Shown here piece by piece: positions 1 to 19,426 of a stretch of 35,793 bases of DNA. The stretch covers positions 1-35,793 of the forward strand of contig JAPMOS010000277.1 in the NCBI GenBank assembly GCA_027972325.1, written 5' to 3'. The translations under genes and the position numbers were made by a program. Each line of letters opens with the position of its first letter. Position 1 is the stretch's first letter. Under the pieces are notes generated by a model. It made no database searches. It was not told the origin of the DNA and worked only from the letters and a program-made list of their open reading frames with translations. Source of the stretch: Paratrimastix pyriformis (Eukaryota > Preaxostyla > Paratrimastigidae).

Positions 1-1368
1 GCCGTTGGTTCTACACCTCTGCCTGCTTCAGGGGCCCGGCGGAGCCTAAGGGTCCCCTGCCCGTCGGTTGGGCTGCGGCCTGGCTCCCCAGCCCCATTTG
101 CGTGGTGACGTACGCAGTGCCAATCTGCGAGTTGCCGCGGGGCTGACCAAGAGCCAGTTGCGAGGGGCGCCCTCGCCGGTCGAGCTTGTGATCGGACGGG
201 TGCTGGGTGAGCGGCCTGCTGAAGGCCTGGGACGCCACCTGCCGCGGGTGGAGGACCTGACGTCTTTGACACCGTGGCTGCGTTGGCGTGGGAGTTGCGG
301 CGGCTTCCGGTGGATGACCTTTCGATTGACTGGCACGGACTTTGCGTTCCTCCTGCCGCCTTCGGGCCTGCACGGGCCGATGCTCCAGGCTCTCAATGAG
401 CCCGCGGTTGGCCCTCGGTTGGCGGGTCGGCCCCGACGACCGGTGGGCCAGCCCGGTGGCTTGCGCCGGTACCCGCTGGCCCTGTGATCTTCACGGCCGC
501 GGAATCGGTGAACAGCCCGTGCGGTTGGGGTCCTGTGCCTCCCTGGCCCGGTGCGGGCTGTGACCCCGCTCCCGGGCCAGCGGCACAGAAGCGGGGCGGC
601 CGAAAGCAAATGACCGTGTTCCCGCCGTCGGGAAACCCTCGGCAGGCGTTGGCCAACTGCCGGGCCGTCGGAAACCCGATATGGCCAGCAGGGCTGGAAG
701 GCCGGTTTTGTTTCGTCGACCTCTCTCCTATGGGGCGGCAAGCGGCTGTTGGCGAATCCCGGACCATGCCGATCGGGCCAGGCCGCGCAGGGTTGAAGCC
801 AGCACGGGGGAGGCCAGGCTCAGCCGCTCTCAGGGTCCGCCGGCCAGGGCAGGGGAGAGGACATGCTGGTGCCTCTACGAAGAACGTGGTGGCTGCCCCG
901 GTGGATGATGACCTGTGGTGATTGCGACTGGGCCACGTGGTCCTGGATGATGAGGACGATGGAGGATGGCCCCAGTGGCTGCAGGTGAGCCGGCCAGAGG
1001 AGGCCTCACCGCGCGAGGCAGGCGTCGGCTTGTGACTGCCTGTGAAGAGAGGCAAGGCCGGGACGACGCCAGCGCCGGTTACAGGTGAGAAGCGCCCCGG
1101 CCTCATCCAGCTGCTGCTGACGGAAGATTCGCCTGGGTGGAGCCGGTGACGCTGGATCAAGAAGAACGATGCCTTTCAAGGCCGAGGCCATCGTGGGCGA
1201 GGCCATCGTGTAGGCAGGCCGGGGAGGGCGGGGGTCAAGCCACCGGGCTGTTGCACTGATGCGACTCTTCGTGTGGAGTTTGAGAAGCATGGGACACCGG
1301 TATCCCCAGCCGGTGCCGCAGGGGCCTGCTCTCTGGTGCTGGCTTGGCCGTTTGCTCTGCTGTCGCCT
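1..1368. other. GC-rich leading segment without a recognised gene
   Basis: This GC-rich stretch is open in several frames on both strands, but none of the translations contains a family motif I recognise. The longest + strand frames (68-487 and 484-921) are proline-, glycine- and arginine-rich, as expected of random GC-rich DNA. A short direct repeat (gaggccatcgtg) occurs twice near 1182-1210. It may be distal 5' sequence of the LINE and its monomer array, or unrelated flanking DNA. Confidence 0.5.
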
Positions 1369-4300
1369 GTGCTCTTGGCCCCACCTGCTGCGCCGCTGCC
1401 GGGTGCCGCCTTGGCGCGGGCTGTTCCGCCGGTGCGGCCCTCGGCCGCGTGCTGGCGCCTCGAGGCCGCCGCCGCTTGTCGGTGCCGTCGGCCGGGCCCC
1501 GCTCGGGTCCGCGTCTGGGGTTCGGTGGCTGGCCGCGTCAGTCGGCGCCGTCCCGGGGCCCCGCTGCCTGTGCTCTTGGCCCCGCCTGCTGCGCCGCTGC
1601 CGGGTGCCGCCTTGGCCTGTTCCGCCGGTGCCTGGCCCTCGGCCGGTGCTGCAACCTCGGGGGCCCGCTTGTCGGTGCCGTCGGCCGGGCCGCTCAGGTC
1701 CGCGTCTGGGGTTCGGTGGCTGGCCGTCCGGGTCGCGCCGTCCCAGGGCCCCGCTGCCTGGCTCTTGGCCCCGCCTGCTGCGCCGCTGCCGGGTGCCGCC
1801 TTGGCCGCTGTTCCGCCGGTGCCTGGCCCTCGGCCGGGTGCTGGCGCCTCGAGGCCGCCGCTTCGGTGCCGTCGGCCAGGCCGCTCGGGTCCGCGTCTGG
1901 GGTTCGGTGGCTGGCCCGTCGGGGTCGGCGCCGTCCCAGGGCCCCGCTGCCTGCTCTTGGCCCCGCCTGCTGCGCCGCTGCCGGGTGCCGCCTTGGCCGC
2001 TGTTCCGCCGGTGCCTGGCCCTCGGCCGGGTGCTGGCGCCTCGAAGAGCCGCCGCTTTGTCGGTGCCGTCGGCCGGGCCGCTCGGGTCCGCGTCTGGGGG
2101 TTCGGTGGCTGGCCCGTCGGGGTCGGCGCCGTCCAAGGGCCCCGCTGCTGCCTGTGCTCTTGGCCCCGCCTGCTGCCGGTGCCGCCTTGGCCGCTGTTCC
2201 GCCGGTGCCTGGCCCTCGGCCGGGTGCTGGCGCCTCGGGGCCGCCGCTTGTCGGTGCCGTCGGCCGGGCCGCTCGGGTCCGCGTCTGGGGTTCGGTGGCT
2301 GGCCCGTCGGGGTCGGCGCCGTCCCGGCCCTGCCTGCCTTGGCCCGCCTGCTGCGCCGCTGCCGGGTGCCGCCTTGGCCGCTGTTCCGCCGGTGCCTGGC
2401 CCTCGGCCGGGTGCTGGCGCCTCGGGGCCCGCCGCTTGTCGGTGCCGTCGGCCGGGCCGCTCGGGTCCGCGTCTGGGGTTCGGTGGCTGGCCCGTCGGGG
2501 TCGGCGCCGTCCAGGGCCCCGCTGCTGCCTGTGCTCTTGGCCCCGCCTGCTGCGCCGCTGCCGGGTGCCGCCTTGGCCGCTGTTCCGCCGGTGCCTGGCC
2601 CTCGGCCGAGGTGCTGAGCGCCTCGGGGGCCGCCGCTTGTCGGTGCCGTCGGCCGGGCCGCTCGGGTCCGCGTCTGGGGTTCGGTGGCTGGCCCGTCGGG
2701 GTCGGCGCCGTCCCCGGGCCCCGCTGCCTGTGCTCTTGGCCCCGCCTGCTGCGCCGCTGCCAGCCGCCTTGGCCGCTGTTCCGCCGGTGCCTGGCCCTCG
2801 GCCGGGTGTTGGCGCCTCGGGGCCGCCGCTTGTCGGTGCCGTCGGCCGGGCCGCTCGGGTCCGCGTCTGGGGTTCGGTGGCTGGCCCGTCGGGTCGGCGC
2901 CGTCCCCGCCCCGCTGCCTGTGCTCTGGCCCCGCCTGCTGCGCCGCTGCCGGGTGCCGCCTTGGCCGCTGTTCCGCCGGTGCCTGGCCCTCGGCCGGGTG
3001 CTGGCACGCCTCGGGGCCGCCGCTTGTCGGTGCTGTCGGCCGGGCCGCTCGGGTCCGCGTCTGGGGTTCGGTGGCTGGCCCGTCGGGTCGGCGCCGTCCC
3101 CGGGCCCCGCTGCCTGTGCTCTTGGCCCCGCCTGCTGCGCCGCTGCCGGGTGCCTGTCCGCCGGTGCCTGGCCCTCGGCCGGGTGCTGGCGCCTCGGGGG
3201 CCGCCGCTTGTCGGTGCCGTCGGCCGGGCCGCTCGGGTCCGCGTCTGGGGTTCGGTGGCTGGCCCGTCGGGTCGGCGCCGTCCCCGGGGCCCCGCTGCCT
3301 GTGCTCTTGGCCCTGCCTGCTGCGCCGCTGCCGGGTGCCGCCTTGGCCGCTGTTCCGCCGGTGCCTGGCCCTCGGCCGGTGCTGGCGCCTCGGGGCCGCC
3401 GCTTGTCGGTGCCGTCGGCCGGGCCGCTCGGGTCCGCGTCTGGGGTTCGGTGGCTGGCCCGTCGTCGGCGCCGTCCCTGGGCCCCGCTGCCTGTGCTCTT
3501 GGCCCCGCCTGCTGCGCCGCTGCCGGGTGCCGCCTTGGCCGCTGTTCCGCCGGTGCCTGGCCCGGCGCCTCGGGGCCGCCGCTTGTCGGTGCCGTCGGCC
3601 GGGCCGCTCGGGTCCGCGTCTGGGGTTCGGTGGCTGGCCCGTCGGGGTCGGCGCTGTCCCCGGGGCCCCCGCTGCCTGTGCTCTTGGCCCCGCCTGCCGC
3701 GCCGCTGCCGGGTGCCGCCTTGGCCGCTGTTCCGCCGGTGCCTGGCCCTCGGCCGGTGCTGGCGCTCTCGGCCGCCGCTTGTCGGTGCCGTCGGCCGGGC
3801 CGCTCGGGTCCGCGTCTGGGGTTCGGTGGCTGGCCCGTCGGGGTCGGCGCCGTCCCCCGCTGCCTGTGCTCTTGGCCCCGCCTGCTGCGCCGCTGCCGGT
3901 GCCGCCTTGGCCGCTGTTCCGCCGGTGCCTGGCCTCGGCCGGGTGCTGGCGCCTCGGGCCGCCGCTTGTCGGTGCCGTCGGCCGGGCCGCTCGGGTCCGC
4001 GTCTGGGGTTCGGTGGCTGGCCCGTCGGGGTCGGCGCCGTCCCCGGGGCCCCCGCTGCCTTGTGCTCTTGGCCCCGCCTGCTGCGCCGCTGCCGGGTGCC
4101 GCCTTGGCCGCTGTTCCGCCGGTGCCTGGCCCTCGGCCGGGTGCTGGCGCTCGGGGCCGCCGCTTGTCGGTGCCGTCGGCCGGCCGCTCGGGTCCGCGTC
4201 TGGGGTTCGGTGGCTGGCCCGTCGGGGTCGGCGCCGTCCCCGGGCCCCCCGCTGCCTGTGCTCTTGGCCCCGCCTGCTGCGCCGCTGCCGGGTGCCGCCT

Positions 4301-5804
4301 TGGCCGCTGTTCCGCCGGTGCCTGGCCCTCGGCCGGGTGCTGGCGCCTCGGGGCCGCCGCTTGTCGGTGCCGTCGGCCGGGCCGCTCGGGTCCGCGTCTG
4401 GGGTTCGGTGGCTGGCCCGTCGGGGTCGGCGCCGTCCCCGGGCCCCCGCTGCCTGTGCCGCTGCTGCCGCCTTGGCCTGTTCCGCCGGTGCCTGGCCCTC
4501 GGCCGGTGCTGGCGCCTCGGGGGCCGCCGCTTGTCGGTGCCGTCGGCCGGGCCGCTCGGGTCCGCGTCTGGGGTTCGGTGGCTGGCCCGTCGGGGTCGGC
4601 GCCGTCCCCGGGGCCCCGCTGCCTGTGCTCTTGGCCCCGCCTGCGCCGCTGCCGGGTGCCGCCTTGGCCGCTGTTCCGCCGGTGCCTGGCCCTCGGCCGG
4701 GTGCTGGCGCCTCGGGGCCGCCGCTTGTCGGTGCCGTCGGCCGGGCCGCTCGGGTCCGCGTCTGGGGTTCGGTGGCTGGCCCGTCGGGGTCGGCGCTGTC
4801 CCCGGGGCCCCCGCTGCCTGTGCTCTTGGCCCCGCCTGCTGCGCCGCTGCCGGTGCCGCCTTGGCCGCTGTTCCGCCGGTGCCTGGCCCTCGGCCGGGTG
4901 CTGGCGCCTCGGGGCCGCCGCTTGTCGGTGCCGTCGGCCGGGCCGCTCGGGTCCGCGTCTGGGGTTCGGTGGCTGGCCCGTCGGGGTCGGCGCCGTCCCC
5001 GGGGCCCCCGCTGCCTGTGCTCTTTGCCGGGTGCCGCCTTGGCCGCTGTTCCGCCGGTGCCTGGCCCTCGGCCGGGTGCTGGCGCCTCGGGGCCGCCGCT
5101 TGTCGGTGCCGTCGGCCGGGCCGCTCGGGTCCGCGTCTGGGGTTCGGTGGCTGGCCCGTCGGGGTCGGCGCCGTCCCGGGCCCCCCGCTGCCTGTGCTCT
5201 TGGCCCCGCCTGCTGCGCCGCTGCCGGGTGCCGCCTTGGCCGCTGTTCCGCCGGTGCCTGGCCCTCGGCCGGGTGCTGGCGCCTCGGGCCGCCGCTTGTC
5301 GGTGCCGTCGGCCGGGCCGCTCGGGTCCGCGTCTGGGGTTCGGTGGCTGGCCCGTCGGGGTCGGCGCCGTCCCCGGGGCCCCCGCTGCCTGTGCTCTTGG
5401 CCCCGCCTGCTGCGCCGCTGCCGGGTGCCGCTGTTCCGCCGGTGCCTGGCCCTCGGCCGGGTGCTGGCGCCTCGGGGCCGCCGCTTGTCGGTGCCGTCGG
5501 CCGGGCCGCTCGGGTCCGCGTCTGGGGTTCGGTGGCTGGCCCGTCGGGGTCGGCGCCGTCCCCGGGGCCCCCCGCTGCCTGTGCTCTTGGCCCCGCCTGC
5601 TGCGCCGCTGCCGGTGCCGCCTTGGCCGCTGTTCCGCCGGTGCCTGGCCCTCGGCCGGGTGCTGGCGCCTCGGGCCGCCGCTTGTCGGTGCCGTCGGCCG
5701 GGCCGCTCGGGTCCGCGTCTGGGGTTCGGTGGCTGGCCCGTCGGGGTCGGCGCCGTCCCCGGGGCCCCTGCTGCCTGTGCTCTTGGCCCCGCCTGCTGCG
5801 CCGC
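1369..5804 (+). repeat. GC-rich tandem array, 23 copies of a ~191-bp unit
   Basis: The anchor word ggttcggtggctgg recurs 23 times, at about 1520, 1711, 1902, 2100, 2290, 2478 and so on to 5724. Spacings run from 170 to 201 bp, mean about 191. Units share ordered blocks (tgctcttggccccgcctgct, ttccgccggtgcctggccct, cttgtcggtgccgtcggcc) and differ mainly by small deletions of 1-25 bp. All six frames stay open for kilobases because the unit lacks stop codons. Most spacings are not multiples of three, so no single frame is kept from unit to unit. This argues against a repeat protein and for a non-coding satellite or LINE 5' monomer array. The array ends about 700 bp before the LINE endonuclease domain, on the strand and side expected for promoter monomers. 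Confidence 0.9.
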
Positions 5805-6500
5805 ATGCGATGCTGCCTGGCCTATCCGGGCCTGCCTTGCCTGCGCCCCGCCTCTGGTGCATCTGCTGCCGTCCGGGGTCAGGCTCCTGCCTGCCTGCGC
5901 CGCACCGTCTGGTGGCCGGGTGCCGGTGCCGCCTGGCCTTTGCCGGTGCGCTTGCCACCCGGTGGCCGTCGTTTGCGGGTGGCCGCGTCCCGATGCACTC
6001 CGGGCCTTTGTCGGTGCGCTTGCCGCACGGGGCCGCCGTTTGCGGGGGCAGCGAGTGGCCCGCCCGGGTCCCCGCTGTCCTCGGGGCCCTTGCTGCTGAT
6101 GCCGCCCGCGCCGCATGCGCCGCCTGCGCCGCCTGCACTGCCTGGCCTCTGTCCGCCTTCGCGGGCCTGGCCGGTCTCTGGGCCTTTGTTTCCGCAGCCT
6201 GCGTGGTCTTCCGCGCCGTGCGGTTTCCCGATGGTCCAGTGGACGCCTTTGCTGCTCCGCATGTCTGGCTGGCCGGACCCCGGTGGCGCCTTGTGGCGCT
6301 CCCGGCACCCGGTCTCTCCCTGCATCGGGCCGCTTCGCCGGGTGGCCGCTTGCCGGTGCAATTTCCACAGCGGCCGGCGCAATGGAACGCTGAGGTTGGG
6401 CTGAGCCCGATCGGACCCAAGCCGCCCCCGGGCCCCGTGCCCGAGGCTCCCCCACCTGCTGCCAAGCCCTCGTCCTTGGACCTGAGGTGCTCTCCCCCAG
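5805..6500 (+). other. Transition between tandem array and LINE endonuclease
   Basis: The repeat unit breaks off at about 5804. It is followed by ~700 bp of GC-rich sequence made of degenerate tgcctggcct/gccgcctg words and then a proline-rich stretch just before the endonuclease. An open frame runs from inside the array through this stretch into the endonuclease domain, but I see no conserved ORF1 motif such as a CCHC knuckle or RRM. It is probably the LINE 5' UTR or a poorly conserved N-terminal leader. Confidence 0.45.
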
Positions 6501-6514
6501 CACCTCCCGAGAAC

Positions 6515-7110
6515 TTTCGGGCCCTCTGCTGGAATGTGTCCAGCATCCGCGCACGGCACCGTGCCCGTGCGGTGGCCGATCTGTCCCGCGGAGTCCAGGC
6601 CGTCTTTCTTACTGAGACCTGGCTCTCCGACCAAGAGGCCCCCCGCATCCAGGGTTTCCGCTGGTTTGTGGAAGGCCACGCGAGCTGGACCGGCGAACGT
6701 CCCTCTGGCGGGGTCGCCCTTGGTCTCTCCGGGCCATGGGCCCAAGGAGCCCGCCGTCTATCCCCCCCCTACCTGCACGACTGCACGGTATGGGTCGTAT
6801 CAAGGGGCGTTCTCTTTGGGGCATGCTACTTTAAGCCACGGAGCTTCGGCGCCTATACGGCTGGGGAACTCTTCGAGTGCATCCGCACCCTGCGCCCCTG
6901 CAGCCCCTGTGGTGATCGCCGGCGATTTTAATGTGCATGTCCCTCCCCTCGGACAACGGCAATGAGCAGGGGAACTCCTGCAGCTGCTGGCTGAGCAAGC
7001 CGGGCTCACCATCGCGGCCCAGGATGGGGACGCCCCGCTCCCAAGCTATGACCCTGGGGGCTTAAGGCATGTATCCACCAAGGTGGATTATTATCTGCTG
7101 GACGGCCTCC
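6515..7110 (+). pseudogene. LINE endonuclease (EEP/APE-like) domain
   Basis: Endonuclease/exonuclease/phosphatase fold domain that nicks target DNA to prime reverse transcription. The family signatures are visible in order: Asn in CWNVSSIR, Glu in FLTETWLSD, a GGVAL strand, then VVIAGDFNVHVP, then STKVDYYLLDG. The first part is in one + frame. The GDFN part and the VDYYLL part share another, separated by TGA at 6963. The usual terminal SDH is not clear; DSACEHRAVHL near 7190-7215 may correspond. It is the N-terminal part of the same element as the reverse transcriptase that follows. Confidence 0.85.
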
Positions 7111-7702
7111 AGCAACCGCGGGAAGTGGTGGCACCGCGGGCGGCCAGCCGCAATCTGCTGGACCCGATGGGCCAGGAGGTCCCGGATTCAGCGTGCGAGC
7201 ACCGCGCTGTCCACCTCTCAGGCACAGTCCGCGTCGCCCCGCCCCGCCCAGGCGCAAGGGTCGCACCAAGCCGCGGTGGGCCTGGTGTTTGGACAAGGCC
7301 AACTGGGCCCACTTCGAGGAGGAGGCATCCCTCGGGGCTGCCGACCTCCTCTCGCCCTTGGAGGCGGACACCAAGAGTCTGGCCTCCCCAGAGCTGCTGA
7401 AGTTGAGATGGGACCAATTGCTGGCTCTTCTCCGCCGCGCTGGCAGGGAAGCGGTTGGAAGGAAGCGGGTCACCGCGGCCTCCCGAGCATGGTGGACCCC
7501 TCGGCTCGCCGATCTGTGGCGGGCCAAGATGGCCCAGAGGAGAGGCCCTGGTGTGAAGGCAGCCCGCAGCGCCTTTCGGCGGGAGGCCCGAGCGGCGAAG
7601 AGCGGCATGATGGCCGAGTTCCGCCTCTCGGGGAGCGATCCTGGTGGTCCCTCACACGGCTCTTGGGGAGGAGCACCCTGAAGAGGCCGACCAGGAGCTG
7701 GG

Positions 7703-9127
7703 GTGGGCCTCGAGGAGTTCACGGCCCATTTCCGCAAGGTTGGAGAGATGCTGCCCGGGCCACCGCCGCCGCTACCCAGCCTCGAGTTTGAGCCGTCGTC
7801 AGCAGGCCGGATGGCAGCCACCATGGACAGGCCACTCACTCGGGAGGAGGTGGAGCTGGCCCTGGGGATCTGCGGAGTGGCGGAGCGCCGGGACCGGACG
7901 GCATCCCCGCTGTTCCTGAAGCGGGCAGGGTCAACGTTCACCGAAGCCCTCCGCCTCTTCTTTGAGCTCACCTGGCGGTGGGGCCTGTGGCCGGAACAGT
8001 GGCGCCTCTCCCACTTGGTACCGGTCCACAAGAGCAAGGGAGGCCAGAGCCCGACCGCATACCGCCCGATTGCCCTGGCCCCAGTGGCCTCCAAGGTGCT
8101 GGCCCTGGCCCTGGACCGGAGGCTGCGGTCCTCCCTGGAGCCGGGCCTGGCGGAGGAGCAGGAGGCTTCCGCCGGGAGCACTCGGCGGTCCAGCAGGTCA
8201 TCGCCCTGCAGGAGATCGTGGCCCTCCGCCGCAAGGCCAGGCTGAGCACGTACGCAGCCTTCTTGGACATCCGTGCCGCCTACGATACCGTCGACCGACA
8301 TCTTGTGGGCCATCCTGCAGGCGCGTGGCTGCCGGGGCTGCCTCCTGCTCCTGCTGATGGCCATGTACGCGAAGACCGAGGCGGCGGTTGTCGTACGAGG
8401 CGAACGGGGGCCCATCTTTGAGATTCACCGTGGCCTGCGACAGGGTGCCCGGCATCCCGGGCCTGTATCTGTTCTTCATTGACGGCCTCGTGCGGAGGCT
8501 GCGGGCGCGAGGCCACGGCGTTCTGGTGCCCGGCAGGAGGGAGCGCATCCCGGGTCTGCTATTCGCGGACGACGTCTCTGTCCTTGGCGAGACCCCGAAG
8601 CCCTGCAGCAAGCTCTCGACGAATGCGACGTGGTGGCACGAGAAAGGCGCTTCGAGTGGGCGCCTGACAAATGTCGGTCGATGGCCTTTGAAAACTGGGC
8701 GGCCCAGCGCGAGGAGAAGCGCAAGAAGGAGCCCACTGCTGCGAAGCCGAAGCCGGAACCATGGTCAGTCCGTCTCAGCGGCAAGACGTTGGAACAGACC
8801 AGAGTCTTCCGCTTCCTGGGCGCGGAACTCGAATGCGATGCACGTACAAAGGCCCACACGAGCGGACGGATCCGGGCGGCCTGTGCGATGAGGGGCTCCA
8901 TCAGCCGGCTGCTAGGCCGTGTTGGGGCCGTCCCTCCGAGGCTGCTCTGTGCATTGTGGCGCACCTTTGCCCTGCCGAAGTTGCTCTGGGCGGCGGCGGC
9001 CTTCCTGACCTGCGCGACCAAAAGGCCGAGCGAGCAATGGACTCGGTTCAACGCGTCTTCGCCTGCTATGCCCTCCAGTGTATGGGGCAAGCATCATCCG
9101 CAGCGGTCGAGGCCGATCTGGGCCTGA
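7703..9127 (+). pseudogene. LINE reverse transcriptase domain
   Basis: RNA-directed DNA polymerase of the LINE. Blocks in order are LTREEVELALG, a WPEQWRLSHLVPVHKS strand, YRPIALAPVASKVL, a QEIVALRRKARLSTYAAFLDIRAAYDTVDR block with the first catalytic Asp, GLRQG, GLLFADDVSVLGETP with the catalytic Asp pair, and FRFLGAEL leading into the thumb. All are on the + strand but alternate among the three frames, so there is no continuous ORF. The closest named group is the broad APE-LINE set with an F/YADD box; I would not assign a clade by eye. Confidence 0.88.
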
Positions 9128-10044
9128 TACCGGTGGCGGCCTTGCGGGCCCAGGAGATCATGTTCGAATGGGGCCGCATCAAGCTGCTGCCGCAGGGCCG
9201 CCTGGTCCGCGAACTGGTGGAGCTGGGTGAGAAGCTCCCAGAGGTGAGGACAGGACACCAGTGCATCGGCGAATGGGCCGGGGCTGCTGAGGCGGTCATG
9301 GCGGACTATGGCCTTGGCACGGGGTGCGCCCGGTGGACGAGGCCATCCGGACCATCGGCATCGGGGCCTGGAAGGACTTGGTCCGGAAGCGAGTGCGCAC
9401 ATGTGGAGGCCAAGTGGCGCGCGAAGATGGAGGACGCCCACTCGCACCCAAGGCTGGCACTCCTGCGGCAGGTCAAGCAGGACTTTGGCCACAGCGAGGC
9501 CTACCTGGACTACATGAGCCCGGCGGGCGCCGCATAGCAGCCCAACTGCGCGCAGGGATGTACCTGAACGGTGAGTTCATGCGCACCTGGAAGAACAGGC
9601 CTGAGGCGAAGCGCGGGGAGCCTGCATCTGCTGCAACGACGCGGGACCACTCGAGGACGCCCAACACATCATCCAGCAGTGCCCCGCCTACGAGGAGCTC
9701 CGCAAGAAGGCCTGGGACCGCCTCCATGCGGTCCTGGGGCCCCGGACTGGGCCCATCTCGAGGCCCTGGGCGCGGACAAGTGGCAGGTCATGATCGGGAG
9801 GCCGGCCGCTGGTTGGGGGCGCCCGACTCGTGAGGCCGTCAACCGGATTGCGGGAGACTTCTTGGCCCAGGCCCATGCGCGCCGGCTGCAACTGCTCAAG
9901 GTGCGACGAGCCGAGCCACCGCGGACGGCCGGCGATCGGAGGGCCTGGCGGGAGACGACACCACCGGGGCTGAGCCAAGGAAGGCTACCTGCTGTGCCCA
10001 TCCAGCAGACTAGCGGCCACCGAAACGAGGCCTCCACTACATAG

Positions 10045-10941
10045 CAATCGACCGAACCCCTCTCCTTTGCGGGTGGACGACGGCAGCGTCAGGCTCGCCG
10101 GGTGGGCTCGTCCTCAAAACCTGCGGGGAGGGGGGGAAGTCTTAGGTCGTCGCTCTTCCATCCATTTTCTCCCTGTCTTGCTTTCGGGGCGACCTAGGAT
10201 GGTGGCATACCGACCAAGCGCAACCACGAGGCCGAGGCTCACCAGTGAAGGAGGTGGGTGATGAGATGCGATGCACTTTGAGCCGAAGCCTATCGGAGGT
10301 GATGAGGTGACGGGGGAATTGGGGGATAAAACCTTTTGTGATTTCTTTCTCATGGCTCCTTAGTTAGCCTCACACGAGGCTGCATTAACACGAGACTGAC
10401 TGGAAATTTTGGTTCTTGAGTTTTGTTGATGGTACCCCGGGCCAAAAGATTCTCCTCTCGTCGCGTCTTCAGCTTTGTTACGGTGATCACTGGGTTCCAG
10501 GAAAGTTCCAATTTAAATTTTGGCAATCAAAGAAGTCCTTGGGACTTGGGAAGCTTGCATTGATGCATCATCCAGTCATCATCATTCATCATTCGTCATC
10601 CAATCATCATCTGCTCGGTCGCAAACGGGGCGTGGGGTGGGTGTACGCAAAGGGACCGCACGGCGGGACACTTTATTGTTCCCGACATTTTCAAGGTCAG
10701 CCGACGGCGCTCCTGCAAGAACCTGTCGCGGGCGAGCCCCCCCCCCCCCCCCCCCACTCGGCTCGATTTGACCTGACAACCGAATTCTGACAACCATCCG
10801 ATGGCACCAGGGAGATTCAATCGAATGACCTGACATGGCGTGGGTCTCTCCTCTCTGGTGGGTGCCGCCGCGAGGGAGCCCCCCAATCGAGCGGGAGATG
10901 GCACCAGGATATTCAATCCGAATTACCTTACATGGAAAAAA
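10045..10941. other. Intergenic, with LINE 3' flank and a C19 homopolymer
   Basis: No gene is recognised between the LINE stop and the 3' end of PFOR. The first ~300 bp may be LINE 3' UTR, but no poly(A) or terminal microsatellite marks its end. GC content falls after about 10310. A run of 19 C lies at 10737-10755, followed by two related phrases about gcaccagg and ttcaatc (10803-10822 and 10904-10918). Confidence 0.5.
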
Positions 10942-15744
<4,803 letters not shown>

Positions 15745-16220
15745 GGCTGAGATGTGATCGAGAGACGTACACCGGGGCGGTGAAGCCAAAGTTTTCCAAC
15801 CTGAGTCACATCAATGGAATCTTGCTGCCATTTTTTCTGGAAACGATCCCGGAGAGCCATACCATTATACTCTTTCCGAAACATGTTATGTTGGTCGGGG
15901 CATTGGAATGAGAAGCTCGAACCATGAAGAATGGGGCGACTGCTGCTCCCTCCCTCCTCTCCTTCTTCGCTCCGTCAATTGCCCAGGCTTTAGAGTAAAG
16001 TCACAACGCCGGAATCAACGTCGTTTCCCCGAGATTTACCGGCAGACACCCTGCTTGATTTATGTTTTTTCCGCAGGATATGCTTTTCCCGAGGTCATTT
16101 GGACCATTTCCGATCAAAGTGCAGAGACAATACGACCATTTGTTGAACAAAAACAGAGAGGTCCCGGAAATCACCCTGCCAAAAGTGCTTTTGAGCAGCG
16201 CACCTCATCAGTGACTGAGG
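15745..16220. other. Spacer between PFOR start and kinase-like gene
   Basis: About 475 bp lie upstream of the chosen PFOR start and downstream of the kinase-like gene's stop (both minus strand). GC content is lower than in the neighbours, and no ORF carries a motif. It should hold the PFOR promoter, but I recognise no TATA or initiator element. A 5' UTR intron is possible because cctgag/tctcag-type acceptor words lie just before the start. Confidence 0.45.
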
Positions 16221-19067
<2,847 letters not shown>

Positions 19068-19074
19068 AATCCCC

Positions 19075-19105
<31 letters not shown>

Positions 19106-19426
19106 TCCCTCCCTCCCCCGACGAATCTGACTCGTTCTCCTGGGAGAATCACGGGGGACAAGCCCAACGAGACACACGACTAAGCCCGCGGGGACAGACC
19201 ATCTGCCCGGTGGCCCCCAGCCAGACGGGTTCGGATTGGAAGGAAACCGAGTGCTGCTCGTGGCCCGTCCCGAACTCCACTTTGATGGAGCTCTTCAGAA
19301 ACAGGGACACCTACCACCCAGAGAGACGAATGAATGGGGCAGGAACAGGGCAGCGCACAGACTTCGGGATCGATGTAGAGGGAAAAGAACTCGTCGGGCG
19401 CAGCAATCTCCGGGTGGTGCAGGAAA

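Larger units (their letters stand above)
6501..10044 (+). mobile_element. APE-type non-LTR retrotransposon (LINE), full domain set, frame-broken
   Basis: The element has a recognisable LINE order. An apurinic-like endonuclease spans ~6515-7110, with the metal-binding Asn in CWNVSS (~6533), the Glu in LTETWL (~6611), GDFN (6921-6932) and KVDYYLLDG (~7080-7105). A basic Trp-rich linker (AWWTPRLADLW, ~7485) follows. The reverse transcriptase spans ~7800-8900, with YRPIAL (~8059), FLDIRAAYDT (8262-8290) and the catalytic FADD box (8562-8573). The C-terminal zinc motif has Cys at 9623, 9629 and 9632, then His (~9665) and Cys (~9680), followed by EELRKKAWDRL. The tail ends at a stop at 10044. I see no RNase H domain. 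The domains lie in different + frames with roughly six to eight shifts and an in-frame TGA at 6963, so as read the element is inactive, or the sequence carries indel errors. Confidence 0.9.

Noticed and set aside
1369-5804. CRISPR array
   Set aside because: Units are contiguous and ~191 bp long with no unique spacers, in a eukaryotic context.
1006-6648. Kilobase-long ORFs on both strands (up to ~1,880 codons) across the ~191-bp array
   Set aside because: They arise because the unit has no stops in any frame; unit length is not a multiple of three and the peptides are Pro/Gly/Arg/Ala noise.
15745-16220. tRNA or other structured RNA gene in PFOR upstream region
   Set aside because: No A/B box pair or cloverleaf-like arrangement could be traced by eye.
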